Made by a program: the position numbers and the translations under genes | Shown: piece after piece, positions 8,347 to 16,065 of the stretch | Layout: the number at the start of each line of letters is the position of its first letter | Position numbering within the stretch: the stretch's first letter is position 1 | The notes under the pieces: generated by a model | What the model was told of the DNA's origin: nothing | Database searches by the model: none | The model's input: the letters and a program-made list of their open reading frames with translations, nothing else | Assembly: GCA_004556255.1 (NCBI GenBank) | Contig: SFHY01000001.1 | Location: 1 to 42,000, forward strand | DNA: 42,000 bases | Direction: 5' to 3' | DNA from: Lactobacillus delbrueckii | GTDB taxonomy: Bacteria; Bacillota; Bacilli; Lactobacillales; Lactobacillaceae

Positions 8347-8946
8347 TTGCAATACCCATTGCCAATCGCCCGCTTGATCGATTCCTTCATGAAACTGCCG
8401 GGCATCGGTGAAAAGACGGCGACCCGCCTGGCCTTTTACGCCATGGATATGCCTAAAGAAGACGTGGACGAATTCGCCCGTTCTCTGGTCGACGTTAAGG
8501 AAAAACTGCGCCAGTGCTCGATCTGCGGCAACATCACCGAACAGGACCCTTGCGCCATCTGCAGCAATCCTGCCCGGGACCGGTCAACCATCATGGTGGT
8601 TGAAGAAGCCAAGGATGTGATGGCCTTTGAAAACATGGGCGAATATGACGGCCTTTACCACGTCCTACATGGGGTCTTGTCCCCAATGGACGGGATCGGG
8701 CCGGAGCAGATCAACATCAAGTCTTTGATCGTCCGCCTGCAGAAAAACGATGACGCCAAAGAAGTCATCCTGGCCCTTAATTCCACCCCGGAAGGGGAGT
8801 CAACGGCCATGTACATTTCCCGCTTGATCAAGCCGGCCGGCCTTAAGGTCACCCGCCTGGCCGCGGGCCTGGCGGTCGGCTCAGACATTGAGTACGCCAA
8901 CTTGATCACTTTGAAGCGAGCAGTTCAAGGTAGAACGGAGCTATAG
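8347..8946 (+). CDS. recR: Recombination mediator RecR
   Basis: RecR works with RecO and RecF to load RecA on gapped DNA. The 199-residue protein has a helix-hairpin-helix (LPGIGEKTATRLAF, residues 17-30), a four-cysteine zinc finger (C57, C60, C69, C72) and a Toprim motif (MVVEEAKDV, about 83-91). The start is TTG at 8347, one base after the ybaB stop. It fits because MQYPLPIARLIDSF is the normal RecR N-terminus and AAAGG lies about 11 bases upstream inside ybaB. Confidence 0.95.
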   Translation: MQYPLPIARLIDSFMKLPGIGEKTATRLAFYAMDMPKEDVDEFARSLVDVKEKLRQCSICGNITEQDPCAICSNPARDRSTIMVVEEAKDVMAFENMGEYDGLYHVLHGVLSPMDGIGPEQINIKSLIVRLQKNDDAKEVILALNSTPEGESTAMYISRLIKPAGLKVTRLAAGLAVGSDIEYANLITLKRAVQGRTEL

Positions 8947-8947
8947 C

Positions 8948-9184
8948 ATGAGTAAGCACAGCGACAAAATCAAGCAAGCAGAAGATGAGAAGCTGATGGC
9001 TTTGGTAGAAAAGCTGCAGCAGGAAATCAGCCTCAGCAAGGGTTTGGACAACACGACCCTGGATATGTCTGATGACAATATCGTGACAGACAAGATTTTA
9101 AGAGCTGAGTACGCCTTTTTATACGATGAGGCCCGCTACCGTCATGCTTCATATACCGGCGTCACCAACGCCATTTCCCAATAA
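8948..9184 (+). CDS. YaaL/DUF2508 family protein
   Basis: A 78-residue, mostly helical, charged protein of unknown function. Its place directly after recR (1-base gap) and its size match YaaL of Bacillus. The C-terminal half contains the family-type segment LRAEYAFLYDEARYRH. GGAG lies 7 bases before the ATG. No signal peptide or membrane segment is seen. It ends the dnaX cluster, just before a terminator. Confidence 0.8.
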   Translation: MSKHSDKIKQAEDEKLMALVEKLQQEISLSKGLDNTTLDMSDDNIVTDKILRAEYAFLYDEARYRHASYTGVTNAISQ

Positions 9185-9191
9185 AAAACTG

Positions 9192-9223
9192 ATAATCTCC
9201 CGGTTTCGGGGGATTATTTTTTT
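9192..9223 (+). terminator. Terminator of the dnaX-recR cluster
   Basis: ATAATCTCCC (9192-9201) pairs with GGGGGATTAT (9208-9217, one wobble) around a GGTTTC loop, followed by a T run. Confidence 0.88.
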
Positions 9224-9313
9224 GCCATTTTCACCTACTAGATTTAGTGGGAAGTTAACTCTGTAAATACTAGCCTTAGTTCTGTAAAATAGATAGATAG
9301 GAGGCAAGTACAA

Positions 9314-9952
9314 ATGCAAGGTTACTTTATCACTTTTGAAGGTCCCGACGGCGCCGGCAAAACGACAGTGATCAATGAAGTCGTCAAGGCCATCCAGGGC
9401 CAGTGCAAGCGGGAAATTTTAGTAACGCGGGAGCCAGGCGGGTCAAAAATCGCGGAAAAAATCCGCGACATCATCCTGGACCCGGCCAACACGGAAATGA
9501 ACGCCAAGACCGAGGCCCTGCTCTATGCAGCCAGCCGGTCCCAGCATGTCAGCGAGATCATCAATCCGGCTTTAAAGCGGGGGGACCTGGTCATCTCCGA
9601 CCGCTTTGTCGACTCTTCTTTGGCCTACCAGGGCCAGGGACGGGGACTGGGGATTGATGAAGTAGCCCAGATCAACGCCTTTGCCACCGGCAACTTGGAG
9701 CCGGACTTGACCATCTTTTTGGATCTGGACCCAGCCCAGGGCCTGGAGAGAATCGCCAAGGCCCGGTCAGGCAGCGAAGACCGGCTGGAACAAGAGAAGC
9801 TGGACTTCCATGAAAAGGTCTACCAGGGTTACCAGGAAGTCAATCAAAAGCACCTGGACCGGATAAAAGTGGTCGACGCGAGTCAAGATTTGCCGCAAGT
9901 CGTGGCCGCAAGTGTTAAACTGGTGAAAAGTAGATTTCCAGAATTGTTTTAG
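9314..9952 (+). CDS. tmk: Thymidylate kinase
   Basis: Tmk phosphorylates dTMP to dTDP for dTTP synthesis. The P-loop is FEGPDGAGKTT (residues 8-18), the dTMP-binding REPGG is at 39-43, and DRF (96-98) plus SLAYQGQGRG follow. At 212 residues it is normal. An upstream AGGAGG-like site gives the start. It begins a new cluster with darA, holB, yabA and rsmI, as in Bacillus, after the terminator and an AT-rich 90-base gap. Confidence 0.95.
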   Translation: MQGYFITFEGPDGAGKTTVINEVVKAIQGQCKREILVTREPGGSKIAEKIRDIILDPANTEMNAKTEALLYAASRSQHVSEIINPALKRGDLVISDRFVDSSLAYQGQGRGLGIDEVAQINAFATGNLEPDLTIFLDLDPAQGLERIAKARSGSEDRLEQEKLDFHEKVYQGYQEVNQKHLDRIKVVDASQDLPQVVAASVKLVKSRFPELF

Positions 9953-9963
9953 GGGGGATCAAG

Positions 9964-10290
9964 ATGAAACTGATCATTGCCATTGTCCAGTCTGAAGACG
10001 CCAAGCGCCTGCAGGCAGCTTTTGTCGACAACAATGTTGGCGCCACTAAACTGGCGTCAACTGGTGGTTTTTTGCGTGAAGGCAACACCACCTTCTTGCT
10101 TGGGGTGGAAGATGAAGACGTCGACGACGTTTTAAAACTGATCGAAGAGCATTCTCAAACCAGAGAAGAAACGATCAACCCTGGCCTGCACCCGGGCATT
10201 TCCTTCGAGCAGCCGATTGAACCGGTCAACATCACGGTCGGCGGCGCGACGGTCTTTGTCTTGCCGGTTGACCAGTTCCTCCGCTTTTAA
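9964..10290 (+). CDS. darA: Cyclic-di-AMP receptor DarA/PstA (PII-like)
   Basis: A 108-residue PII-like trimer subunit that binds cyclic di-AMP in other Firmicutes. The typical start MKLIIAIVQSEDA, the T-loop region LASTGGFLREGNTTFLLGVED (about residues 29-49) and the C-terminal GGATVFVLPVD segment are present. A strong GGGGGG site precedes the ATG. It sits between tmk and holB, its conserved position. Its downstream partners are unknown, so its output is not inferable here. Confidence 0.92.
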   Translation: MKLIIAIVQSEDAKRLQAAFVDNNVGATKLASTGGFLREGNTTFLLGVEDEDVDDVLKLIEEHSQTREETINPGLHPGISFEQPIEPVNITVGGATVFVLPVDQFLRF

Positions 10291-11162
10291 TGCTGGATTT
10301 AAAGCAAATCGGCGGGTCTGAATCCCGGCAGCTCAAGCAGGCCCAGGACCGGGGGCAGCTGTCGCATGCCTACCTGCTCTTGTCAAGCGATGAGGGGGAA
10401 GCTTTAAACACGGCCTACTGGCTGATCTGCTATGTGAACTGCACTGGCGAAGAGAAGCCGGACGGGACCTGCCCGGCCTGCCGGCGGATTCTGGCCGGCA
10501 ACCATCCGGATGTCTTTTTGATCGATACGGAAGAAAACAAGCAGTCGATCGCGATTGACCAGATCCGGCCGCTTAAGCAGGAATTAGCTAAAAGCCCCTT
10601 GGAAGGCGACCGGCGCTACTTCGTGATTAACCATGCCCAGAAGCTGACCCTGCCGGCTTCAAACGCCCTGCTCAACCTGCTGGAAGAGCCAGCCGCTCCG
10701 GTAGTCACTTTTTTGATTGCCAATAATGGCGGGCAGATTCTGCCGACGATCAAGTCCAGAACCCAGATCATCAATTTCAGCCAGCAGGCAGCTTCCAGCA
10801 AGGACAGGCTCCTTTTGGCCAATGGCATGAGCCAGGAAGAAGTTGACCAGGTTAAAAGCAGCCAGGAGATCGACCAGGCGGTCAAATACTTTTACCAGGA
10901 GCTCCGCGAGCATGATTCTTTGGCCATCGTGTCCGCCCACCAGCTGGCGGGCTTGGTTAAGAAGCAAAAGCAAGGGACTAAGGCCTGGGAAAAGTATGTC
11001 TGGATTTTGCTCAAGAAGTGGGGCGAAAAGGACCTGGAAAAGGGCGACTACCAGGAAGCGGCTGACTTTTTGGCGGACTTAATGCAGGTTGACCGGATGC
11101 GGCAGAGTAATGTCGGCTTTTTGAACAATTTGGACTATTTGGCCTTAAAGTGGCAGCAGTAA
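10290..11162 (+). CDS. holB: DNA polymerase III subunit delta'
   Basis: The delta' subunit is the rigid, non-hydrolysing AAA+ member of the clamp loader. As expected the P-loop position is degenerate (LLSSDEGEALNTA, about residues 30-42) while the SRT arginine-finger motif is kept (IKSRTQIINF). Zinc cysteines are C47, C51, C61 and C64. The 290 residues are slightly short, as in other lactobacilli. The ATG overlaps the darA stop (TAATG). In Bacillus yaaT separates holB and yabA; here they are adjacent. Confidence 0.93.
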   Translation: MLDLKQIGGSESRQLKQAQDRGQLSHAYLLLSSDEGEALNTAYWLICYVNCTGEEKPDGTCPACRRILAGNHPDVFLIDTEENKQSIAIDQIRPLKQELAKSPLEGDRRYFVINHAQKLTLPASNALLNLLEEPAAPVVTFLIANNGGQILPTIKSRTQIINFSQQAASSKDRLLLANGMSQEEVDQVKSSQEIDQAVKYFYQELREHDSLAIVSAHQLAGLVKKQKQGTKAWEKYVWILLKKWGEKDLEKGDYQEAADFLADLMQVDRMRQSNVGFLNNLDYLALKWQQ

Positions 11163-11177
11163 AGGCAGGTAAGGAAA

Positions 11178-11510
11178 GTGGATCCATATACTAAATTGCA
11201 GCAGCTGCAGCAACAGATGGAACGCATGCTCAAGAGCATGGACTCCCTGCAGCAGGAGGTGCTGGAGAGCTTGAAGGAAAATACTGAGCTCAAGGTTGAA
11301 AACCAGCTTTTACGCGAGAAGCTGGACAAATTGACGGTTAAAGAACACGAAGGCAAGAGCCAGAGCGGGATGGCCATGCTCAAGCAGATCTACCAGTCTG
11401 GCTACCATATTTGCAACATGTACTACGGGACTCACCGGGATCCCAGCGCGGACTGCATGTTTTGCCTGGATATTTTGGATAATTTTGGAAAGAAGTCGGT
11501 GCACAAATAA
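11178..11510 (+). CDS. yabA: Replication initiation control protein YabA
   Basis: YabA binds DnaA and the beta clamp and restrains re-initiation. Residues 1-55 form a leucine-zipper-like coiled coil rich in Gln and Leu. The C-terminal zinc module uses H77, C79, C93 and C96 within YHIC and CMFC. The start is GTG at 11178, supported by AAGGAA upstream and by the MDPYTKL N-terminus. Length 110 is normal. The stop overlaps the rsmI ATG. Confidence 0.93.
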   Translation: MDPYTKLQQLQQQMERMLKSMDSLQQEVLESLKENTELKVENQLLREKLDKLTVKEHEGKSQSGMAMLKQIYQSGYHICNMYYGTHRDPSADCMFCLDILDNFGKKSVHK

Positions 11511-12373
11511 TGCAAACGCAACACAGCTACGCGGATGACCAGCAGGGCAAGCTCTATTTGGTGCCTACGCCCATCGGCAACCTGGAAGATATTACGATCC
11601 GGGCCAAGCGGATTCTGGAAGAGGCTGACTACATCGCCGCTGAAGACACCAGAACCAGCGGGATCATGCTGGACCGGCTGGGCATTCACAACAAGATGGT
11701 GGCCTTTCACAAATTTAACTCTAAAGAAAAGGCACCGGAACTGGTCAAGTTGATGCAGAATGGGGCCACAATTGCCGAGATCAGCGATGCCGGCATGCCG
11801 GTGATTTCCGATCCCGGCTTCATTTTGGTCCAGGAATGCATTAAAAACAATGTTCCAGTCGTTCCCCTACCAGGCCCGTCGGCTTTTGCCACGGCCTTGA
11901 TCGCTTCCGGCTTTGACGGGCAGCCTTTTACCTACTACGGCTTTTTGCCCCGCAAGGCCAGCCAGCAGCGGCCATTTTTGGAAGAAATCAATGCCTCAAG
12001 AGCTACTTCGATCTTTTATGAGGCTCCCCACCGCCTTTTGAAGACCTTAGAGCAGATGGCGGAAGTTTTACCGGGCGACCGGCAGATCGTCTGCGCCAGG
12101 GAACTGACCAAGATTCATGAAGAATTCGTCCGAGGCAGCCTGGAAGAAGTCATCCAGCACTTTAAGGAAGTTGACCCCCGGGGCGAGTTCGTCGTTTTGG
12201 TGTCGCCAAACACGGAAGAAAAGACCTTGGACTGGACTGACCTGGTCAAGCTGGTCAAAGAGCAAGTGGATCAGGGCGTTTCTAAAAAGGACGCCATCAA
12301 GCAGGTAGCCAAGAGCCAGGGCGTTTCTAAAAACGAGCTCTATGACCGCTACCACCAAGAGGGGGCAAAATGA
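11510..12373 (+). CDS. rsmI: 16S rRNA (cytidine(1402)-2'-O)-methyltransferase
   Basis: RsmI methylates the 2'-O of C1402 in the 16S decoding centre. The 287-residue protein has the tetrapyrrole-methylase-like fold: LVPTPIGNLEDITIRA near the N-terminus (about residues 14-29), AAEDTRTSG, then ISDAGMPVISDPG and PLPGPSAF. Its C-terminus (KKDAIKQVAKSQGVSKNELY) is the usual helix-turn-helix-like tail. The ATG shares a base with the yabA stop, and its end overlaps the thioesterase start by 4 bases. Confidence 0.95.
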   Translation: MQTQHSYADDQQGKLYLVPTPIGNLEDITIRAKRILEEADYIAAEDTRTSGIMLDRLGIHNKMVAFHKFNSKEKAPELVKLMQNGATIAEISDAGMPVISDPGFILVQECIKNNVPVVPLPGPSAFATALIASGFDGQPFTYYGFLPRKASQQRPFLEEINASRATSIFYEAPHRLLKTLEQMAEVLPGDRQIVCARELTKIHEEFVRGSLEEVIQHFKEVDPRGEFVVLVSPNTEEKTLDWTDLVKLVKEQVDQGVSKKDAIKQVAKSQGVSKNELYDRYHQEGAK

Positions 12374-13119
12374 GATACTACAAGGATTACCAGCTGGAAT
12401 ACGCTGACTGCGGGGAAAGCGGCCAGCTGAAATTGCCCAGAATGATCGACCTGATGATGGAAACGTCGGAAGGGCAGCTGGCGCCAACTTTAGGCGGGGC
12501 TAGCGCCATGAAAGCGCGGGGCCGGGGCTGGGTAGTTACTCAGTACGAGTTTGAATTTACCAGCCTTCCCCGGGCCGGGCAAAAGGTCAGGGTCTGGACC
12601 GACGCGGTTGGCTACAACCGCTTTTTGTCCTACCGGGACTTCGGCATTGAGGACGAAGAGGGCAAAGACTTGGTTATTGCCCACAGCCAGTGGGTTTTGT
12701 TTGATTTAAAGATCCGGAAGCTTTTGCCCAGCGATGACAAAATCGCTGAAGAATTGGGAGCACCCCTTTTGGCTAAAATGCCCCGCTTTAAGAAATTGCG
12801 GCCAAAAGAGGAATATTCAGACGAAAAGCTCTACCGGGCCTACTATTATGACCTGGACTCCAACCACCACGTCAACAACGCCCACTACCTGGACTGGATC
12901 GTCGACAGCCTTCCCCGGGACTTCGTCAACAGCCATGAGCCGAAAGACCTGGCCATCAAGTTTGAGAAGGAAATTAAATACGGCGATGAAGTTGCCTGCC
13001 AGGTTATGCAGGAAATAGAAGGAAGCGCTGTCAAGACCTGTCACGCCATCACCCGGCAAGGTGAACTTATGGCACTTTGTGAGGTAAACTGGCAAAAAAT
13101 GTGCTTTAATAGAGACTGA
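12370..13119 (+). CDS. Acyl-ACP thioesterase
   Basis: A 249-residue double-hotdog thioesterase related to plant FatA/FatB that releases fatty acids from acyl carrier protein. The active-site segment is DLDSNHHVNNAHYLDW, with the D163-x-N165-x-H167 pattern of plant enzymes. The first hotdog includes GRGWVVTQYEFEF (about residues 51-63). The start ATG overlaps the end of rsmI (ATGA), so translation is coupled. Chain-length preference cannot be read from the sequence. Location after rsmI is common in lactobacilli from memory. Confidence 0.88.
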   Translation: MRYYKDYQLEYADCGESGQLKLPRMIDLMMETSEGQLAPTLGGASAMKARGRGWVVTQYEFEFTSLPRAGQKVRVWTDAVGYNRFLSYRDFGIEDEEGKDLVIAHSQWVLFDLKIRKLLPSDDKIAEELGAPLLAKMPRFKKLRPKEEYSDEKLYRAYYYDLDSNHHVNNAHYLDWIVDSLPRDFVNSHEPKDLAIKFEKEIKYGDEVACQVMQEIEGSAVKTCHAITRQGELMALCEVNWQKMCFNRD

Positions 13120-13161
13120 TTCAGTTGTTTTTGTTAAGCCATTTTTTAGGAGGACAGTCTT

Positions 13162-13692
13162 GTGAAAAGTGAATCAAAAGTCAGCAACAAGCTGGAGCTG
13201 CGGGAGCTGGTTTTACTGGCCATGGTTATCGCCATCAAGGTGGTTTTGGGCCAGTTTAAGGTTGGGGATGCCACCCTGCAGGTGGGCCTGGGCTTTATCG
13301 GCAGCGTCATGTTGGGCTACTTGTTCGGGCCTTGGTGGGGCTTTGCCGGCGGTGCCTTGAGCGACCTGGTTTCATCTGCTATTTTTGGCAACCTGGGCGG
13401 CTTCTTTATCGGTTACACCTTGACCGCGGCTTTGGGACCGATGATCTACGGCTTCTTCTTGTACAAGAAGCCAATTCAAGTTTGGCGGGTTATCGCGTCT
13501 GTGATCTGCGTCACGGTGATCTGCAACATCGGCTTGAACACTCTTTGGGTCAGCATGATGTACGGGGCTAACTTTATGGTCGCCCTGTCCAGCCGGATCC
13601 TCAAGGAAATGATCACCCCATGGATTCAGATGGTCGTGGTTTGGTTTGTCCTGGAAGGTCTGTCCCGGGTTAAGCTGAGTAGAAAGTTTTAG
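13162..13692 (+). CDS. folT: ECF transporter S component, folate type (FolT-like)
   Basis: A 176-residue membrane protein with about six transmembrane segments and no ATPase domain, as for an S component that binds a vitamin and docks on the shared EcfAA'T module. The AxxxA-type packing helix region (LVLLAMVIAIKVVLGQF), the FGPWWGFAGGALSDLV loop and its overall pattern match folate S components. The start is GTG at 13162 with AGGAGGA 7 bases upstream. No EcfA or EcfT genes lie nearby. Folate as substrate is inferred from similarity; another vitamin is possible. Confidence 0.75.
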   Translation: MKSESKVSNKLELRELVLLAMVIAIKVVLGQFKVGDATLQVGLGFIGSVMLGYLFGPWWGFAGGALSDLVSSAIFGNLGGFFIGYTLTAALGPMIYGFFLYKKPIQVWRVIASVICVTVICNIGLNTLWVSMMYGANFMVALSSRILKEMITPWIQMVVVWFVLEGLSRVKLSRKF

Positions 13693-13709
13693 GAAATAAA
13701 AGTTATAGC

Positions 13710-14432
13710 ATGAAGATTTTAAGCATTTCGACGGCAACGAGCGATTTGAGCGTTGCCTTGAATGAAGATGACCAAGTGGTCAGCGAAAAGATCGAGGAAA
13801 ACCAGCGTAATCACAGCGTTGACCTTGATCCGGACATTGCCAGCCTGCTAGAAGAAAACGGCCTGGCTTTAAAAGATATCGACCGCTTCGCGGTAGCGAT
13901 CGGGCCTGGTTCATATACCGGCCTCAGAGTCGGCTTGACTACGGCTAAGATGTTTGCCAGCATTTTGAATAAAGAACTGGTTGGGGTCTCAACCTTGCAG
14001 GCCCTGGCCCAGAATTTTGCCGGTGAAGATGCCTTGGTTGTAGCAGCATTAGATGCCAGAAACAAGAACTTTTTTGCCGGTGCTTACCGGAGCCGGGAAG
14101 CTGTGATCGAAGATGGTCACTACCACTTAAGTGAGCTCTTAGAGCAAGTAGCGGCCCTGCCTGACCAAAAGGTGATTTTTGTCGGCAGCGACTTCAGCAA
14201 GTACCAGGAAGAAATCGCGGCTGGTCTGGCTGACAAGGACTTGCGCCTGGCTGAAGGGGAAGAGAACCTTCTGCATGCCGGCGTTATTGGCCGCTTGGCG
14301 GCAAGTGCTCCGGTCCTTGACCCGGACCAGGCCGTGCCGAACTACCTGCGCCGGACGCAGGCTGAGTACGACTGGGCAAAGAAGACCGGCCAGGAATTTG
14401 CAGCAGACAGTGCGTATGTAGAAGAAGTTTAG
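13710..14432 (+). CDS. tsaB: tRNA threonylcarbamoyladenosine factor TsaB
   Basis: TsaB pairs with TsaD and TsaE to add threonylcarbamoyl to A37 of ANN-decoding tRNAs. The ASKHA-fold start MKILSISTATSDLSVAL and the GPGSYTGLRVGLTTAKMFA segment (about residues 68-86) identify it. At 240 residues it is normal. It heads tsaB-rimI-tsaD. tsaE, usually just upstream in Bacillus, is absent here and must be elsewhere. Confidence 0.93.
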   Translation: MKILSISTATSDLSVALNEDDQVVSEKIEENQRNHSVDLDPDIASLLEENGLALKDIDRFAVAIGPGSYTGLRVGLTTAKMFASILNKELVGVSTLQALAQNFAGEDALVVAALDARNKNFFAGAYRSREAVIEDGHYHLSELLEQVAALPDQKVIFVGSDFSKYQEEIAAGLADKDLRLAEGEENLLHAGVIGRLAASAPVLDPDQAVPNYLRRTQAEYDWAKKTGQEFAADSAYVEEV

Positions 14433-14436
14433 ACTT

Positions 14437-14967
14437 ATGGGACTATTCTTTAAAGCTGACCTGGTGCAGTTTGCCCCCCGGGCAATCTGCATCAGCGGGC
14501 ATGAATACTGCTTAAAGAAGGCGGAGGCAGGCGAACTTGCCCGCCTCCTTTTGCTGGAAAAAGAAGTTTATGCCGGCCGCCTGCCTTGGGACGAGGAAGT
14601 TTTTGCCGAAGAATTGCGCCGCCGGGATTCTCTCTACCTGCTTTTGCTTGAGAGAGATTTTTTGGCTGGAGCCATCGGCTGCCGCTTCAGTCTCTCTAAG
14701 GCCCACATCACCTTTTTGGCAGTGGTACCTAAAGAGCAGGGGCAGGGGATCGGGAGTTACCTGGTTCAGACGGTTTTAGACCTGGCCAAGTCCGCTGACC
14801 TCAAGGCGGTGACTTTGGAAGTGCGGGTCGAAAACAGGAAGGCCCAGGAACTTTACCGCCGGCTTGGCTTTGAAGACAATTTTGTCCGCAAAAACTACTA
14901 CAACAATGATGACCGTCCGGACAGCGACGGTTTGAACATGATCTGCCATCTAAGAAAGAAGAACTGA
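14437..14967 (+). CDS. rimI: Ribosomal protein alanine acetyltransferase RimI
   Basis: A GNAT acetyltransferase. The acetyl-CoA loop is QGQGIGS (residues 101-107) within VVPKEQGQGIGSYLVQ, followed by LEVRVENRKAQELYRRLGF (128-145). The protein has about 25 extra N-terminal residues (MGLFFKADLVQFAPRA) before the GNAT core. No better internal start is evident, so I keep the first ATG. RimI acetylates the N-terminus of S18 in E. coli; the target here is inferred. It lies 4 bases after tsaB and 2 before tsaD. Confidence 0.88.
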   Translation: MGLFFKADLVQFAPRAICISGHEYCLKKAEAGELARLLLLEKEVYAGRLPWDEEVFAEELRRRDSLYLLLLERDFLAGAIGCRFSLSKAHITFLAVVPKEQGQGIGSYLVQTVLDLAKSADLKAVTLEVRVENRKAQELYRRLGFEDNFVRKNYYNNDDRPDSDGLNMICHLRKKN

Positions 14968-14969
14968 CT

Positions 14970-16010
14970 GTGAAGGAAAAGAAAGACATTCGCATTTTAG
15001 CTTTTGAAAGCTCCTGTGACGAGACTTCGACTGCCGTGGTCAAGAACGGGTCAGAGATCGAAAGCCTGATTGTGGCTACTCAAATCAAGAGCCATGCCCG
15101 CTTCGGCGGGGTCGTGCCGGAAGTGGCCAGCCGCCACCATATCGAAGTGATTACCCAGATTACCCGGGAAGCCTTGGAAGAAGCCAAGGTCAGCTGGGAA
15201 GATTTGGATGCTATCGCCGTGACCCACGGCCCTGGCCTGGTTGGGGCCCTTTTGATCGGGATCAACGCGGCCAAGGCGGCTTCCATGGCTACTGGCCTGC
15301 CTTTGATTGGGGTGGACCACATCATGGGCCACATTTCAGCTGCCCAGCTGGTTGAACCGATTGAATACCCGGCCCTGGCCCTGCAGGTTTCCGGCGGCCA
15401 CACCGAAATTGTTTTGCTGAAAGACCCGACCCACTTTGAAATCGTGGGCGACACCCGCGATGACGCGGCCGGAGAAGCTTACGACAAGATCGGCCGGGTC
15501 CTGGGGGTCAACTACCCGGCCGGCAAGACGATCGACCAGTGGGCTCACCAGGGCAAGGATACTTTCGGCTTCCCGAGAGCCATGATCGATGAAGATAATT
15601 ACGACTTCTCTTTCTCAGGCCTCAAGAGTGCCTTTATCAACACCTGCCACCATGCTGACCAATTGGGGCAGGAATTAGACAAGTATGACCTGGCGGCCAG
15701 CTTCCAGGCGGCCGTGGTGGACGTTTTGGCTGAAAAGACCATGCGGGCCATCCGGCAGTACCAGCCGAAGACCTTCATCATGGGGGGCGGGGTTGCCGCC
15801 AACCTGGGCTTAAGAGAACGGATGAACAAGGGAATTGCCGCTTTGGAAAAGGCACCGAAGGTTGTCCTGCCGCCTCTTAAGCTCTGCGGGGACAACGCGG
15901 CCATGATCGGGGCGGCCGCTTACAACCAGTACCTGGCCGGCGACTTTGCTGACCTAACCTTGGACGCGGACCCATCAATGGAACTGCCTTACGCTGAGGA
16001 TTACAAGTAA
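14970..16010 (+). CDS. tsaD: tRNA threonylcarbamoyltransferase TsaD
   Basis: TsaD carries out the threonylcarbamoyl transfer to tRNA A37. The 346-residue ASKHA protein has ESSCDETS (residues 13-20), the metal pair H117 and H121 (VDHIMGHIS), a QVSGGHTE loop, and GDNAAMIGAAAY near the C-terminus. It starts with GTG at 14970, 2 bases after the rimI stop. A hairpin terminator follows it, shared with the opposing ABC-F gene. Confidence 0.96.
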   Translation: MKEKKDIRILAFESSCDETSTAVVKNGSEIESLIVATQIKSHARFGGVVPEVASRHHIEVITQITREALEEAKVSWEDLDAIAVTHGPGLVGALLIGINAAKAASMATGLPLIGVDHIMGHISAAQLVEPIEYPALALQVSGGHTEIVLLKDPTHFEIVGDTRDDAAGEAYDKIGRVLGVNYPAGKTIDQWAHQGKDTFGFPRAMIDEDNYDFSFSGLKSAFINTCHHADQLGQELDKYDLAASFQAAVVDVLAEKTMRAIRQYQPKTFIMGGGVAANLGLRERMNKGIAALEKAPKVVLPPLKLCGDNAAMIGAAAYNQYLAGDFADLTLDADPSMELPYAEDYK

Positions 16011-16022
16011 AAAGCAAGACAA

Positions 16023-16052
16023 AAAAGCAAGTCCAGTAACGGACTTGCTTTT
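16023..16052. terminator. Bidirectional terminator between tsaD and the ABC-F gene
   Basis: AAAAGCAAGTCC (16023-16034) and GGACTTGCTTTT (16041-16052) form a perfect 12-bp stem with a 6-base loop. It has T-runs on both strands and serves two convergent genes. Confidence 0.9.
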
Positions 16053-16065
16053 ACTTTGTCTAAAA

